A stretch of 64,000 bases of DNA, from the NCBI RefSeq assembly GCF_029945885.1, contig NZ_JAQSDK010000014.1:1-64000 (forward strand), read 5' to 3'. Source of the DNA: Brevundimonas sp. (GTDB lineage Bacteria; Pseudomonadota; Alphaproteobacteria; Caulobacterales; Caulobacteraceae). Shown piece by piece: positions 53,756-63,020 of this stretch (position 1 is its first letter; the number at the start of each line of letters is the position of its first letter). The notes beneath the pieces are model-generated. The model did not search any database. It had not been told where the DNA came from and saw only the letters and a program-made list of their open reading frames with translations. A program made the position numbers and the translations under genes.

Positions 53756-56089
53756 TCACTCGGCGCCGACCGCGCTGACCAGACCCAGTTCGGGCGGCAC
53801 CGACGCGCCGGTGGCGCGCAGCGGCAGATGCAGGATGAAGGCCGCGCCCTTGCCGGGCTCGCTCTCGACCTCGGCCCAGCCGCCGTGCATCTCGACCATG
53901 GCCTTGACCAGGGCCAGGCCGACGCCGGGACCGCCGCGGTCGCGCCGCACGAAGCGGTCAAAGACATGGGCCTGCAGGTGATAGGGGATGCCGCGCCCGG
54001 TATCCTCGACGCGGATACGCAGTTCGGAACTGTTGGCCTCGGCCGACAGGGTGACCTCGCCGCCTTCGGATACGGCGCGGACGGCGTTTTCCAGCAGGTG
54101 GTCGAGCGCCTGGGTGATGCGGCGTTCGTCGGCGCGGATGGTCGGCAGCCGGGCCGGACATTTGGCCTTCAGCGTCGCCCCGCGGCCCTCGACCCGGGGC
54201 CGGTAGCGGGACACGATCCCGGCGAACATGTCGCGGACGTGCAGGTCGCCGAGGCTCAGCTCCATCTCGCCGGCGTCGATCTGGGCCATGTCCAGCACAT
54301 CGTCGATCGACCGGGCCAGCTGGCTGGCGGCGACGCGGATGGCCCCGGCCTGCTGGCGGCTGCGCTCGGGCAGGCCACCGAGGGTCTCCAGCAGTTCGGA
54401 ATAGCCGACGATGGTCGTCAGGGGGGTGCGCAGCTCATAGGAGACGCTGCCGACAAACTCGCGCTTCAGCGCCTGGCTTTCCTCGAGGGCGGCGGCCTTG
54501 GCGGCCAGGGCCTGTTCCAGTTCGCGCTGGGCGGTGACGTCGGAGAAGGCCACCAGGGTCGCGCCGTCGGGCAGGGGGCGGGTCTGCCACGAGGCCATGC
54601 GGCCGTCGGCGGTGCGGCCCTCGCCCGAGATGGCGACGCGGCTTTCGGGGTCAGGGTCGGCGACCCGCGCCTTCAGGCCCAGCCACAGGGCCGGGTCGGG
54701 CAGGGTGGCCTTGCACAGCTCGGCGATGGCGTCGAAGTCCGAGGCGTCGGTCAGCTGGTCGTCCGTCAGCTTCCAGAAGGTTTCGAAGGCCTCGTTGTGC
54801 AGGCGGATACGACCGTCCGAGCCGAACACGGCGACGGCGTCATTCAGCTTGTCGAGGGTCGCGGTCTGGACCTGGATCTGGGCGTTGAAGCGGCTGCGCA
54901 GCTGCAGTTCGTCGGTGATGTCCGAGAACAGCAGCAATATGCCGCCCAGCGGGTGCGGCTGGCGCACGACGCGCAGGGTGCGGCCGTCGGGCAGGGACCA
55001 GCTGTCGTCGGGCGTCGCCTCGGACGCGCCGTAGAATTCCAGCTCGCGCGCCTTCCAGCCGGCATAGTCGATGACCTCGGGCAGCAGGCGGCGCTGGCGC
55101 AGGCGATCCAGCAGTTCGGCATGGGTCGGGCGCTCGTCCAGCCAGGCCGGATCGATGTTGAACAGGGTCTGGAAGGCGGTGTTGTGGAAGGCCAGCCGCT
55201 TGGACGGGCCGAAGATGGCGACCGCGTCGGCCAGGTGGTTCAGGGTTTCGTCATGGGCCTCGACGTGGCGGCGCAGGGTGTCGCGCGTCTCCTCGGCCTC
55301 GGTCATGTCGATGGCGAAGGCGACCACGGCCCCGCCGCCGCCGGGGGCCGGTTCGGCAATGATCCGCCAGGCGCGCCGCCGGCCGCCGCCGGTGGTCCAG
55401 CGGAAGCCCTCCTGCCGCGTGTGGGCCCGTCCGGCCTCGGCGACGATGGCGTCGGCCCCGCGATCGAAGCTCAGCGACCGTTCGAGCGCATCCTCGAGAC
55501 TGTCGGCCTTCATCTCGGCCAGCCAGGCGCGATTGGCCCAGGCCAGGCGTCCGGCCGGATCGACGATCCAGGTCGGGGCCGGTGAGGAATCGGCCAGCAG
55601 GCCCAGACCGCTCTCGGCCACCTGGGTCACGCCGCCGAGACGCGACAGGCGCAGCCAGGCGATCCCGGCCGAGGGGCGGCCGTCGATACGCCAGGCCCCG
55701 GACGGCAGGTCCAGCACCTGGTCGAACGGTTCACCGGCGGCAATCAGGGTCTCGAGCCGCGGGCCGGCGGCCTCGCGCAGCGCCGCGAGCACGGCATCAA
55801 TCGGATGGTGTTCAGCCCCGGGCAGGTCCTGGGCCATGGCGCTCCAGACCCCGGAGCCGCCGATCACCCCGGTCACCCCGGTCGAGTCGAGCGACAGCCG
55901 GGCATCATCGAAGGCGGCCAGGGCCCCCTCGTAATGGGCCAGGGCGGTGCGGGTAGCGTCCAGTTCATTGCCGCCGTGCCGTTCCCGCGACGACAGGCGG
56001 GCACGCAGTCGCCACGCCCAGGCGCTGACCGCCACGGCCAGGCCTGCCGCTCCCGCGGTCGCTACATAGGCAATATCGGCCTCGGCCAT
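53756..56089 (-). CDS. divL: DivL-type cell-cycle kinase with Tyr in the H-box
   Basis: A 777-residue sensor-kinase-like protein. An N-terminal membrane helix (residues about 8-27) is followed by a linker, then several PAS-type domains (about 165-280, 285-400, 405-520). The dimerisation domain H-box reads REFVGSVSYELRTPLTTIVG, with Tyr551 where a kinase has His. The ATPase domain retains the N-box LDHLLENAVRAVS, G1 VEDTGRGIP and G2 GGPGVGLALVKA. This is the hallmark of DivL of Caulobacter, which binds phosphorylated DivK and controls CckA. It stands alone as its own unit, divergent from the metallopeptidase gene. Confidence 0.95.
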   Translation of the reverse strand: MAEADIAYVATAGAAGLAVAVSAWAWRLRARLSSRERHGGNELDATRTALAHYEGALAAFDDARLSLDSTGVTGVIGGSGVWSAMAQDLPGAEHHPIDAVLAALREAAGPRLETLIAAGEPFDQVLDLPSGAWRIDGRPSAGIAWLRLSRLGGVTQVAESGLGLLADSSPAPTWIVDPAGRLAWANRAWLAEMKADSLEDALERSLSFDRGADAIVAEAGRAHTRQEGFRWTTGGGRRRAWRIIAEPAPGGGGAVVAFAIDMTEAEETRDTLRRHVEAHDETLNHLADAVAIFGPSKRLAFHNTAFQTLFNIDPAWLDERPTHAELLDRLRQRRLLPEVIDYAGWKARELEFYGASEATPDDSWSLPDGRTLRVVRQPHPLGGILLLFSDITDELQLRSRFNAQIQVQTATLDKLNDAVAVFGSDGRIRLHNEAFETFWKLTDDQLTDASDFDAIAELCKATLPDPALWLGLKARVADPDPESRVAISGEGRTADGRMASWQTRPLPDGATLVAFSDVTAQRELEQALAAKAAALEESQALKREFVGSVSYELRTPLTTIVGYSELLETLGGLPERSRQQAGAIRVAASQLARSIDDVLDMAQIDAGEMELSLGDLHVRDMFAGIVSRYRPRVEGRGATLKAKCPARLPTIRADERRITQALDHLLENAVRAVSEGGEVTLSAEANSSELRIRVEDTGRGIPYHLQAHVFDRFVRRDRGGPGVGLALVKAMVEMHGGWAEVESEPGKGAAFILHLPLRATGASVPPELGLVSAVGAE

Positions 56090-56199
56090 TTCGCAGATCT
56101 ATCCGCCGGTTCGTGCTGACTCGCACGGCTACCATAGCGCAAGCTGGGAAAAAGCCACGCCCGGCGAACGCGATTGCCGCAGAGACCGGTCGGGCCGAT

Positions 56200-56619
56200 A
56201 TGGACGCCATGACCCCGACCTGGACCGATCAGACCGCCCCCGACCTCGAGGACTTCGCCCGGCTGGCCCGCGCGGCGCTGGAGGCCCTGCCCGAACCGTT
56301 CCGGTCCCTGGCCGGGGATGTGGTGCTGCGCATCGATGATTTTGCCGATGACGAGACCCTGGCGGCGCTGGACATCGAGGACCCGTTCGAGCTGAGCGGC
56401 CTGTATCACGGGGTCGATATCGGCCGCCGCGAGGGGCTGGGCCCGGCCCCCGAGGCGTCGCGCATCTTCCTGTACCGGCGGCCGATCCTCGATGAATGGT
56501 GCGAACGGGGCGATGTCGGCCTGTACGAGATCATCAGCCATGTGCTGGTCCACGAGATCGGCCACCATTTCGGCCTCGACGACGACGCGATCCACCACAT
56601 CGAGGACTCGGCCGACTGA
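56200..56619 (+). CDS. Zincin-fold metallopeptidase family protein
   Basis: A 139-residue protein. Core text is FARLARAALEALPEPFRSLAGDVVLRIDDF, PFELSGLYHGVDIG, IFLYRRPILDEWCERG, and the zinc motif LVHEIGHHFGLDDDAIHHIE. This HEIGHHFGxxDxxIH layout matches the small metallopeptidase family (DUF1025-like). The substrate is unknown. The ATG at 56200 is chosen because the domain starts there; another ATG lies three codons later. The longer frame to 56113 overlaps the divL promoter region. Confidence 0.88.
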   Translation: MDAMTPTWTDQTAPDLEDFARLARAALEALPEPFRSLAGDVVLRIDDFADDETLAALDIEDPFELSGLYHGVDIGRREGLGPAPEASRIFLYRRPILDEWCERGDVGLYEIISHVLVHEIGHHFGLDDDAIHHIEDSAD

Positions 56620-56776
56620 TCGCGCGGTCGTTCACGCGTCGCCAGTGGCATCGTCTGGTCGTTGGCGAACCCGGGCCGTGCATCGCCGTAATCGCGCTGG
56701 CCCCGTCGGCGGGACGGGCTGAGGGTCAGGACATCGGGGCCCGGCGATCGGGCCTTGCCTGAACAGGATGTCCGCC

Positions 56777-57199
56777 ATGAAGACCCTCGCCGCCGCCCTC
56801 GCCGCCCTGGCCCTGTCTGTCGCCGCCCCGGCCCTCGCGGCTGATCCGTCCAGCCTGACCCTGACCTTCGACACCGGGGCCTCGACCGGCGCGGTGATGG
56901 TCGCCCTGTATGACAGCGAGGCGGCCTGGACGGGCGGAGCCCCGGTGCGCAGCGCCCGTATCGATGTCGCCGCCGGACAACGGACCGCCATCTTCAACGA
57001 CCTGCCCGCCGGCGACTACGGCATGAAGGCGTTTCATGACGTCAACGGCGACGGGACGATGAACACCAACCCGTTCGGCATGCCGGTCGAACCCTATGCC
57101 TTCTCCAACAATGCGGTCGGCAATATGGGCCCGGCGCGCTGGGGCCAGGCCCGCGTCACCGTCTCTGGCGCGGTCACCCAGAGCATTGTCATTCGCTGA
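56777..57199 (+). CDS. Exported DUF2141 protein
   Basis: A 140-residue protein with signal peptide MKTLAAALAALALSVAAPAL-A. The mature part is the DUF2141 domain: SLTLTFDTGASTGAVMVALYDSEAAW, AIFNDLPAGDYGMKAFHDVNGDGTMNTNPFGMPVEPYAFSNN. The DLPAGDYAxxxFHDxNxNGxxDTNxxGxPxExYGFSNN pattern is unmistakable. It is probably a small beta-sandwich in the periplasm. An in-frame ATG at 56768 is an alternative start. Tandem repeats follow its stop. Confidence 0.92.
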   Translation: MKTLAAALAALALSVAAPALAADPSSLTLTFDTGASTGAVMVALYDSEAAWTGGAPVRSARIDVAAGQRTAIFNDLPAGDYGMKAFHDVNGDGTMNTNPFGMPVEPYAFSNNAVGNMGPARWGQARVTVSGAVTQSIVIR

Positions 57200-57214
57200 G
57201 CGGCCTGTCGTTCG

Positions 57215-57358
57215 CCGCGCGGCGGCTCCCTGCTTGAGGCCGCGCTTCATTTTCGAAGGGGCCTAGCGCTCACCGCGCGGCGGCTCGCTGCTTGAGGCCG
57301 CGCTTCATTTTCGAAGGGGCCTAGCGCTCACCGCGCGGCGGCTCGCTGCTTGAGGCCG
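57215..57358. repeat. 58-bp tandem repeat, about 2.5 copies
   Basis: The unit beginning CCGCGCGGCGGCTC recurs at 57215, 57273 and 57331, exactly 58 bp apart. Copies two and three are identical over the visible part; copy one differs at a few bases. Each unit includes TTCATTTTCGAAGGGGCCTAG. It fills the gap between the DUF2141 and carotenoid oxygenase genes. Confidence 0.92.
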
Positions 57359-57389
57359 CGCCGAAACAACGCTCTCACGGAGACCTTCC

Positions 57390-58856
57390 ATGCTCGCTTC
57401 CCGCCGAAACTTCCTGATGGGGGCCGCCGCCCTGTCGGCCGCCGTCATCACGCCCGAGACCGTCCGGGCCATGGCGGCCCAGCAGGTGGCCGCCGACTGG
57501 GCCCTGGCCACCGCCGATCTGGAGGCCGACGTCGCCCCCCGGGCCCTGCGGCTGATCCATGGCCGGGCCCCGGCGGACCTGACCGGGACGCTGTTCCGCA
57601 ACGGTCCGGCCAAATTCCGTCGTCCCGGCGGCTCGGCCACCCACTGGTTCGACGGCGACGGCCTGATGCGGGCCTTCCGTATCCGGGAGGGGCAGGTGAC
57701 GCTGGACGCCCGCTTCGCCGACACGCCCAAGCGGCGCTGGGAAAGCGAGATCAATGCGGTGGTCACGGCGGGCTTCGGCACCGCCGGCGACGACCGGGCG
57801 CGGGTCGGCTCGGTCGAGGACGCCAATGCCGCCAACACCGCCGTCATGGTGGCCGGCGACGCGGTCTGGGCCCTGTGGGAGGGCGGCGCGCCCCTGGCCT
57901 TGGCGGCGTCGGACCTGTCGACACAGGGGTTCGTCACCCTGCGCGACGACCTGAAGGGCATGCCGTTCCAGGCCCACCCCCGCTACGACCCCGACGGCAC
58001 GATCTGGAATATCGGCCTGAACGGCGGGCGGGCGGTGGTCTGGCACCTGAACGCCGACCGCAGCCTGCAGGCGGCCGAGGTCATCGCCCTGCCGCGGGCC
58101 AGCTATATGCATGATTTCACGGCCACGGCCCGGCACCTGATCCTGGTGCTTCAGCCCTGGGTCTTCGATCACAGCGGCATGCCCTATGCCGCCCAGTTCG
58201 CGTGGAAGCCCGAACTGGGGACCCAGGTCCTGGTGATCGACAAGGCCGACCTGTCGCGCCGCCGGATCTATGAACTGCCGACCTTCAGCTATTTCCATCT
58301 CGGCGATGCCTGGGAAGACGCGTCGGGGACGATCCGGTTCGACGTCGCCGCCGGCAAGGATGTCGCCTTTGCCGTCGAGGGGGCCCGGGTTCTGGTCGAA
58401 CAGCGCGGGACGGTCCCGGGCGACCCGGCGGTGCTGGCCCTGATCACCCTGCACCCCGATGGCCGCGCCGACATGGTCTCGTCGGGGGTGACCGCCGAAT
58501 TCCCCCGCAGCGATCCGCGGCGCGCGGGTCAGTCGCGCCGTCTGACCGTTCACGTCGCCGGGGAGACCGGTGGCCGGCCGCTGGCGACCGGCCTGGCCGT
58601 TCACGACTGGGAGACGGGGCGGTCGGACGCGTTTGATTTCGGCGACCGGGTCATCATCGAGGAGGCGGTGTTCGTGCCCCGACCGGGGCGGTCGGGCGAG
58701 GCCGAGGCCTGGCTGATCGCGCCGTCGATCAACCTGGCCGAGGGGGTGACCGAACTGCACGCCTTCGACGCCGGGCGGGTGGCCGACGGCCCGATCGCCA
58801 GCTGGCGCGCCGACGTGGCCCTGCCGGCCGGCTTTCACGGAGTCTGGGCGGGCTGA
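57390..58856 (+). CDS. Carotenoid cleavage oxygenase family protein, Tat-exported
   Basis: A 488-residue enzyme. A twin-arginine signal, SRRNFLMGAAALSAAV, starts the protein. The seven-bladed propeller family text includes GTLFRNGPAKFRR and THWFDGDGLMRAF. The four iron-binding His are His196 (QAHPRYD), His241 (MHDFTAT), His303 (YFHLGDA) and His483 (GFHGVW). Members split carotenoids or stilbene-like double bonds. The Tat signal means export, which is unusual and suggests an external or periplasmic substrate. A repeat element follows the stop. Confidence 0.94.
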   Translation: MLASRRNFLMGAAALSAAVITPETVRAMAAQQVAADWALATADLEADVAPRALRLIHGRAPADLTGTLFRNGPAKFRRPGGSATHWFDGDGLMRAFRIREGQVTLDARFADTPKRRWESEINAVVTAGFGTAGDDRARVGSVEDANAANTAVMVAGDAVWALWEGGAPLALAASDLSTQGFVTLRDDLKGMPFQAHPRYDPDGTIWNIGLNGGRAVVWHLNADRSLQAAEVIALPRASYMHDFTATARHLILVLQPWVFDHSGMPYAAQFAWKPELGTQVLVIDKADLSRRRIYELPTFSYFHLGDAWEDASGTIRFDVAAGKDVAFAVEGARVLVEQRGTVPGDPAVLALITLHPDGRADMVSSGVTAEFPRSDPRRAGQSRRLTVHVAGETGGRPLATGLAVHDWETGRSDAFDFGDRVIIEEAVFVPRPGRSGEAEAWLIAPSINLAEGVTELHAFDAGRVADGPIASWRADVALPAGFHGVWAG

Positions 58857-58859
58857 GGC

Positions 58860-58890
58860 TGGAGCGAAATCTGAGCCGAGTTCGCTCTAG
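58860..58890. repeat. Short palindromic repeat, relative of the 41.9-kb element
   Basis: TGGAGCGAAATC then TTCGCTCTAG form an inverted repeat (GAGCGAA at 58862-58868 against TTCGCTC at 58881-58887). The same unit edges occur at 41958-42009. It lies just after the carotenoid oxygenase and touches the stop of the LytTR gene. Confidence 0.65.
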
Positions 58891-59648
58891 TACCAGCCCG
58901 CCTTGCGCAGTCCGGGGGCGTAGCGGCGGCTGACCGGGGCGGTCAGCCCCCCGTCCAGGGTCAGCAGGGCCCGGCCGTCGCCGCGGTTCACGTCGCGCAC
59001 GGCGGCGCGCGCCACCCACCAGCTGCGATGGGTCCGGGCCCCCTCCAGCCCCTCCAGTTCCGCCAGGGCGTCGGACAGCCGCATCAGGATCAGGTCGGAG
59101 CCGCGGTCGGTATGGATGCGCAGATAGTGGTCCTCGGCCTGGACGGCGAGCAGGGCGGCCCCGCGCAATCGGGGCGGCAGCCGGTCGGGAAACCGGGCCT
59201 GGGGTGCCCCGGGGGCGGCCGCATGGGTCTCGGTCGGCCGGGCGCGGTCGAGGAAGATATAGAGGGTGGTCATCACCGCCGTGACCACGGTGACGGGCAC
59301 CAGAAACCGGGGAAGCAGGTCCAGGCGATAGAGGCCCTCGCCGAAGGCCGGGCCGGTCAGGGCCCAGACGCCCACCGTCAGCGGGCCCGAAATGGCGGCG
59401 GTCAGCAGGCCGATCGTCAGCCAGGGGTGGCGGTCGGCGTCGATCCGGCGGCTGATCATCGCCGCGCAAAAATGGCCCCAGAGGCTGCCGACGACCATCA
59501 TCGGCACCCAGTAGGCGAGGCGGTGGACCAGGGGGGCCGGGCCCTGGATGAAGGCCCCGCTGACGGCGAGGAAGATTCCGGCCACCACGGCGACGACGAT
59601 CCCCCGCCGCAGGGACGAGCGTTCAGGCTTGGCGTCGGACCGGCTCAT
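58887..59648 (-). CDS. Membrane-bound LytTR transcription regulator
   Basis: A 253-residue protein. Four membrane helices (about residues 15-35, 43-66, 75-98, 112-132) precede a LytTR DNA-binding domain: LLAVQAEDHYLRIHTDRGSDLILMRLSDALAEL, then GARTHRSWWVARAAV and a late PVSRRYAPGLRKAG. The VQAEDHYLRI and HRSWWV segments are hallmarks of alphaproteobacterial membrane LytTR proteins. It has no response-regulator receiver domain, so it responds to a membrane or ligand signal. It is convergent with the carotenoid oxygenase gene. Confidence 0.93.
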   Translation of the reverse strand: MSRSDAKPERSSLRRGIVVAVVAGIFLAVSGAFIQGPAPLVHRLAYWVPMMVVGSLWGHFCAAMISRRIDADRHPWLTIGLLTAAISGPLTVGVWALTGPAFGEGLYRLDLLPRFLVPVTVVTAVMTTLYIFLDRARPTETHAAAPGAPQARFPDRLPPRLRGAALLAVQAEDHYLRIHTDRGSDLILMRLSDALAELEGLEGARTHRSWWVARAAVRDVNRGDGRALLTLDGGLTAPVSRRYAPGLRKAGWY

Positions 59649-59719
59649 CTGTTCCCCCAGGGCGCGTCCTGCCTTGAAACCATGAATCGGGCCGCCACTG
59701 AAGCGGGCGTCGCGCCGGA

Positions 59720-60487
59720 CTAGGTGGTGGGGGCCGTATCGGGGCGCGGGGCGCAGACGGCGCGGAAGCCCGCCGAGGCGAACCGCACCATATAGTCGCA
59801 GGCGCTTTCCAGATCACCCGAGCGGCACAGGCCGTCCGACAGCCGGTCCAGGCGGCCGGTCTCGCCGAGAGTCAGGGTCAGGGCCCCCGACAGATTGTGC
59901 CAGGCCCAGTAGACGTCGGTGTCACTGGCCCCGGGCAGGACCTCATGCACCAGCTCCAGCAGGCGGCGGATGGCGGGGTCGAAATAGCGGGCCATGGTCT
60001 CGCCGCCGAAGGTCGGGTTGGCATTGGTCTGGGCCACCAGGGCGCAATAGTGTTTCCAGCCCGGACCGCCCTTGAGCGACCACTGGAACGGCGGCCGCAG
60101 GAAGGCTTCGAGCAGCCCCTCCAGCGTCATGGCGTCGCCGGCGTCGCGGGCATAGCGGTTGATGGCGTCGGCCCGTTCATTGTTCCAGATCTCGGCCCGG
60201 CGCAGGAAGACGGAGTCGAACAGGGCCCGTTTGGCCCCGAAATAATAATGGACCAGGGCGGTATCGACCCCGGCCTCGCGCGCCACCTCGCGGATGGTGA
60301 CGCCGTAGAATCCGTGTTTGGAGAACAGGTCCTCGGCCGCGTCGAGGATGGCCTCGCGCGTGACTCCGGCCCCGGCGGAACGGGCCTTGGACGGGCGTCC
60401 GCGGCGTGCAGGGCCGCTGACGGCCCCGGCGGGCGGAACCGCGATGGCGTCGTCGGAAACGGGCTCGGGAGCATGGGGCCTGGTCAT
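59720..60487 (-). CDS. TetR/AcrR-family regulator
   Basis: A 255-residue repressor. A disordered, basic N-terminus (RRGRPSKARSAGAG) precedes the TetR helix-turn-helix: TREAILDAAEDLFSKHGFYGVTIREVAREAGVDTALVHYYFGAKRALFDSVF. The C-terminal ligand domain (FQWSLKGGPGWKHYCALVAQTNANPTFGGETM) resembles regulators of degradation or uptake genes. It is divergent from the TonB-dependent receptor gene with 177 bp between starts, so it probably controls that operon. Confidence 0.93.
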   Translation of the reverse strand: MTRPHAPEPVSDDAIAVPPAGAVSGPARRGRPSKARSAGAGVTREAILDAAEDLFSKHGFYGVTIREVAREAGVDTALVHYYFGAKRALFDSVFLRRAEIWNNERADAINRYARDAGDAMTLEGLLEAFLRPPFQWSLKGGPGWKHYCALVAQTNANPTFGGETMARYFDPAIRRLLELVHEVLPGASDTDVYWAWHNLSGALTLTLGETGRLDRLSDGLCRSGDLESACDYMVRFASAGFRAVCAPRPDTAPTT

Positions 60488-60664
60488 TCCCCTAGGCTAG
60501 GCCGCCGGACCGGCCCTGTGCAACGGCGCCACAGGCTGGGGATTTGGTGCGGCCCACCGGTCAGGTTGTTTGACAGGCCGGGGAAACCGGATAGGTTCCG
60601 TGAAAATCATTGAACGCTGAATAAAAGCGTCCACGGGTCGAAACACAGGAATTTGGGGTATCAA

Positions 60665-62878
60665 ATGAACAGAATCGTGAAGACCGCCTTGCTGGCGGGT
60701 GCCGCCTTGAGCGCACTGTCCACCGCGGCCATGGCCCAGGATACGGGCGCCATGGCGTCCGGACCGCAGGCCTCCTCGATCGATGACGTCATCATCACCG
60801 CCCGTCGTCGCGACGAGCAGCTGAAGGATGTCCCGGTCGCCGTGACCGCCCTGGGGGCCGAGCGCCTCGAGGAAACCGGCGCGTCGGACATCACCGCCCT
60901 GCAGCAGCAGACCCCGAACGCCACGGTCCAGCCCGCACGCGGTTCGAACTCGACCCTGATCTCCTTCGTCCGCGGCGTCGGCCAGCAGGATCCGCTCTGG
61001 GGCTTCGAGCCCGGCGTGGGCCTCTATATCGACGACGTCTATGTCGCCCGCCCGCAGGGGGCCGTGCTCGACGTGTTCGATATCCAGCGCATCGAGGTCC
61101 TGCGTGGGCCCCAGGGCACGCTGTACGGCCGCAACACCATCGGCGGCGCGATCAAATATGTGACCTCGCACCTGTCCGACACGCCGGAAATGACCCTGCG
61201 CGGCACCTACGGCAGCTATAACCAGATGGATCTGCTGGCCAGCGGCAGCCTGCCGCTCGGCGACACGCTGCGCATCGGCGGTGCCATCGCCAGCTACAAC
61301 CGCGACGGCTACGGCACCAACCTGACCACCGGTGCCGAGTCCTACAACAAGGACGTCCTGGCCGGCCGACTGAGCGTCGAATTCCAGCCGACCGACAACA
61401 GCTTCTTCCGCCTCGCCTATGACCGGACCGAAGACAACTCCAACCCGCGTCACGGCCACCGTGAAGTGGCCGGCGTCGGTGCCGGATCGGGCGTCAATGC
61501 CAATGTCTATGACACCTATGCCGGCGTCGGCGACGAGAACTCGGTCATCACCGAGGGCGTGTCCCTGACCGGCGAATTCTACATCAACGACGGTCTGACC
61601 TTCAAATCAATCACCGCCTATCGCAGCGGCGAGACCGACACGGTCATCGATTTCGACAACACCCCGGCCCCGACGCTCGACATCCCGGCCATCTACGGCG
61701 ACCACCAGTTCACCCAGGAGTTCCAGGTCCAGTTCGAGGGTGACCGGATCCAGGGCGTCGTCGGTGCCTACTATCTGAACGCCAAGGCCTCGGGGGCCTT
61801 CGACACCATCCTCGGCAACTTCGGCTTCGTCATCGGCACCGGCGGCTTTGTCGAGACCGAGAGCTTCTCGCTGTTCTCCGACGTCAACGCCGACCTGACC
61901 GACCGGATGCACCTGTCGATCGGCCTGCGCTACACCCAGGACAGCAAGACCGGCGACGTCTTCCGCGCCAACTACGCCACGGCGACCCGCAGTCCGCTGC
62001 TGGGTGGTACGGCGCGCGCCCCGACCCTGGTTCGCACCGACTATACGAACAGCCGCGACTTCAACGACATCTCGCCGCGTTTCGCCCTGTCGTATGACTT
62101 CAGTGACCGGATCACCGGCTACGCCTCGTTCTCGACCGGCTTCAAGTCGGGCGGCTTCGACATGCGCGGCGACGCCATCCTGACCCCGGACACGGTCAAC
62201 GGCTACAATCCCGAGACGGTCGACTCCTATGAGATCGGCCTGAAGGGTTCGGCGTTCAACCGCCGCCTGTCGTTCAGCTCGGCCGTCTTCTACAACGAGT
62301 ACCAGGACCAGCAGGTCACCACCCAGGTGCCCGCCGTGGGCGGTATCGCCAGCTTTGTCGACAACGTCGGCTCCTCGACCATCTCGGGGGCCGAGTTCGA
62401 AGGCACGCTGCACATCATGGACTCGCTGACGGCCAATTTCGCCATCGGCTACCTGGACGCCACCTTCGACGAGTTCCAGCGCTACAACCTCGGCACCGCC
62501 CAGTACGAGAACATCGCCGACCAGGTGGTGCTGCAGAATGCGCCGAAATACACCGGCTATTTCGGCCTGACCTGGCGCGGCCAGGTGGCTGGCGGGGCGC
62601 TGGCCGTCACGCCGTCCATCAGCTATCGCGATGACTACAGCCAGTTCGAGTTCCCGAACCCGATCCTCGACCAGAAGGCCTATTCGCTGGTCGATCTGTC
62701 GATGGTCTGGACCGCGCCGAACGACAAGCTGACGCTCGGCCTGTACGGCAAGAACCTGACCGACGAAGAGTACCGCATCGGCGGCTACAACTTCCCGGGC
62801 GCGGCCTTCAACAACTCGATCATCGGCTACTACGGCCCGCCGCGGACCGTCTCGGCCATGCTGCAGGTCAAGTTCTGA
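60665..62878 (+). CDS. TonB-dependent receptor of the FecA/catabolite type
   Basis: A 737-residue outer-membrane receptor. A signal peptide (MNRIVKTALLAGAALSALSTAAMAQ) is followed by the TonB box-like DDVIITARRRDEQLKDVPVAVTAL. The plug shows ISFVRGVGQQDP, VYVARPQGAVLDVFDIQRIEVLRGPQGTLYGRNTIGGAIKYVTS. The barrel ends with AMLQVKF, terminal Phe. The DVPVAVTAL and GRNTIGGAIK text is characteristic of receptors in sphingomonads and Caulobacterales that take up plant or aromatic compounds rather than iron. An MFS transporter lies next, behind a terminator. The ligand is unknown. Confidence 0.93.
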   Translation: MNRIVKTALLAGAALSALSTAAMAQDTGAMASGPQASSIDDVIITARRRDEQLKDVPVAVTALGAERLEETGASDITALQQQTPNATVQPARGSNSTLISFVRGVGQQDPLWGFEPGVGLYIDDVYVARPQGAVLDVFDIQRIEVLRGPQGTLYGRNTIGGAIKYVTSHLSDTPEMTLRGTYGSYNQMDLLASGSLPLGDTLRIGGAIASYNRDGYGTNLTTGAESYNKDVLAGRLSVEFQPTDNSFFRLAYDRTEDNSNPRHGHREVAGVGAGSGVNANVYDTYAGVGDENSVITEGVSLTGEFYINDGLTFKSITAYRSGETDTVIDFDNTPAPTLDIPAIYGDHQFTQEFQVQFEGDRIQGVVGAYYLNAKASGAFDTILGNFGFVIGTGGFVETESFSLFSDVNADLTDRMHLSIGLRYTQDSKTGDVFRANYATATRSPLLGGTARAPTLVRTDYTNSRDFNDISPRFALSYDFSDRITGYASFSTGFKSGGFDMRGDAILTPDTVNGYNPETVDSYEIGLKGSAFNRRLSFSSAVFYNEYQDQQVTTQVPAVGGIASFVDNVGSSTISGAEFEGTLHIMDSLTANFAIGYLDATFDEFQRYNLGTAQYENIADQVVLQNAPKYTGYFGLTWRGQVAGGALAVTPSISYRDDYSQFEFPNPILDQKAYSLVDLSMVWTAPNDKLTLGLYGKNLTDEEYRIGGYNFPGAAFNNSIIGYYGPPRTVSAMLQVKF

Positions 62879-62918
62879 TCATCATTGATCAGCTGAAAGC
62901 CTGATCCTCACGGATCAA

Positions 62919-62952
62919 GGGGCGGCGGTTCTCCTGGGCCGCCGCCCTTTTT
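62919..62952 (+). terminator. Terminator between receptor and transporter genes
   Basis: A GGGCGGCGG (62920-62928)/CCGCCGCCC (62939-62947) stem is followed by TTTTT. It sits between the receptor and the transporter, so they may be separate transcripts or only partly linked. Confidence 0.85.
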
Positions 62953-63020
62953 CTTTGGCGCTGCCGGAAAGCGCCGCTACCGTTCCGTCCAATCAAGACG
63001 ATCACGTCGAGGGAAACGCC

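Noticed and set aside
53828..55585. 585-codon plus-strand frame opposite divL
   Set aside because: Antisense shadow of divL in high-GC DNA, with low-complexity residues and no start site.
57215..57358. CRISPR array
   Set aside because: The repeats are head-to-tail units of 58 bp without variable spacers, and no cas genes are nearby.
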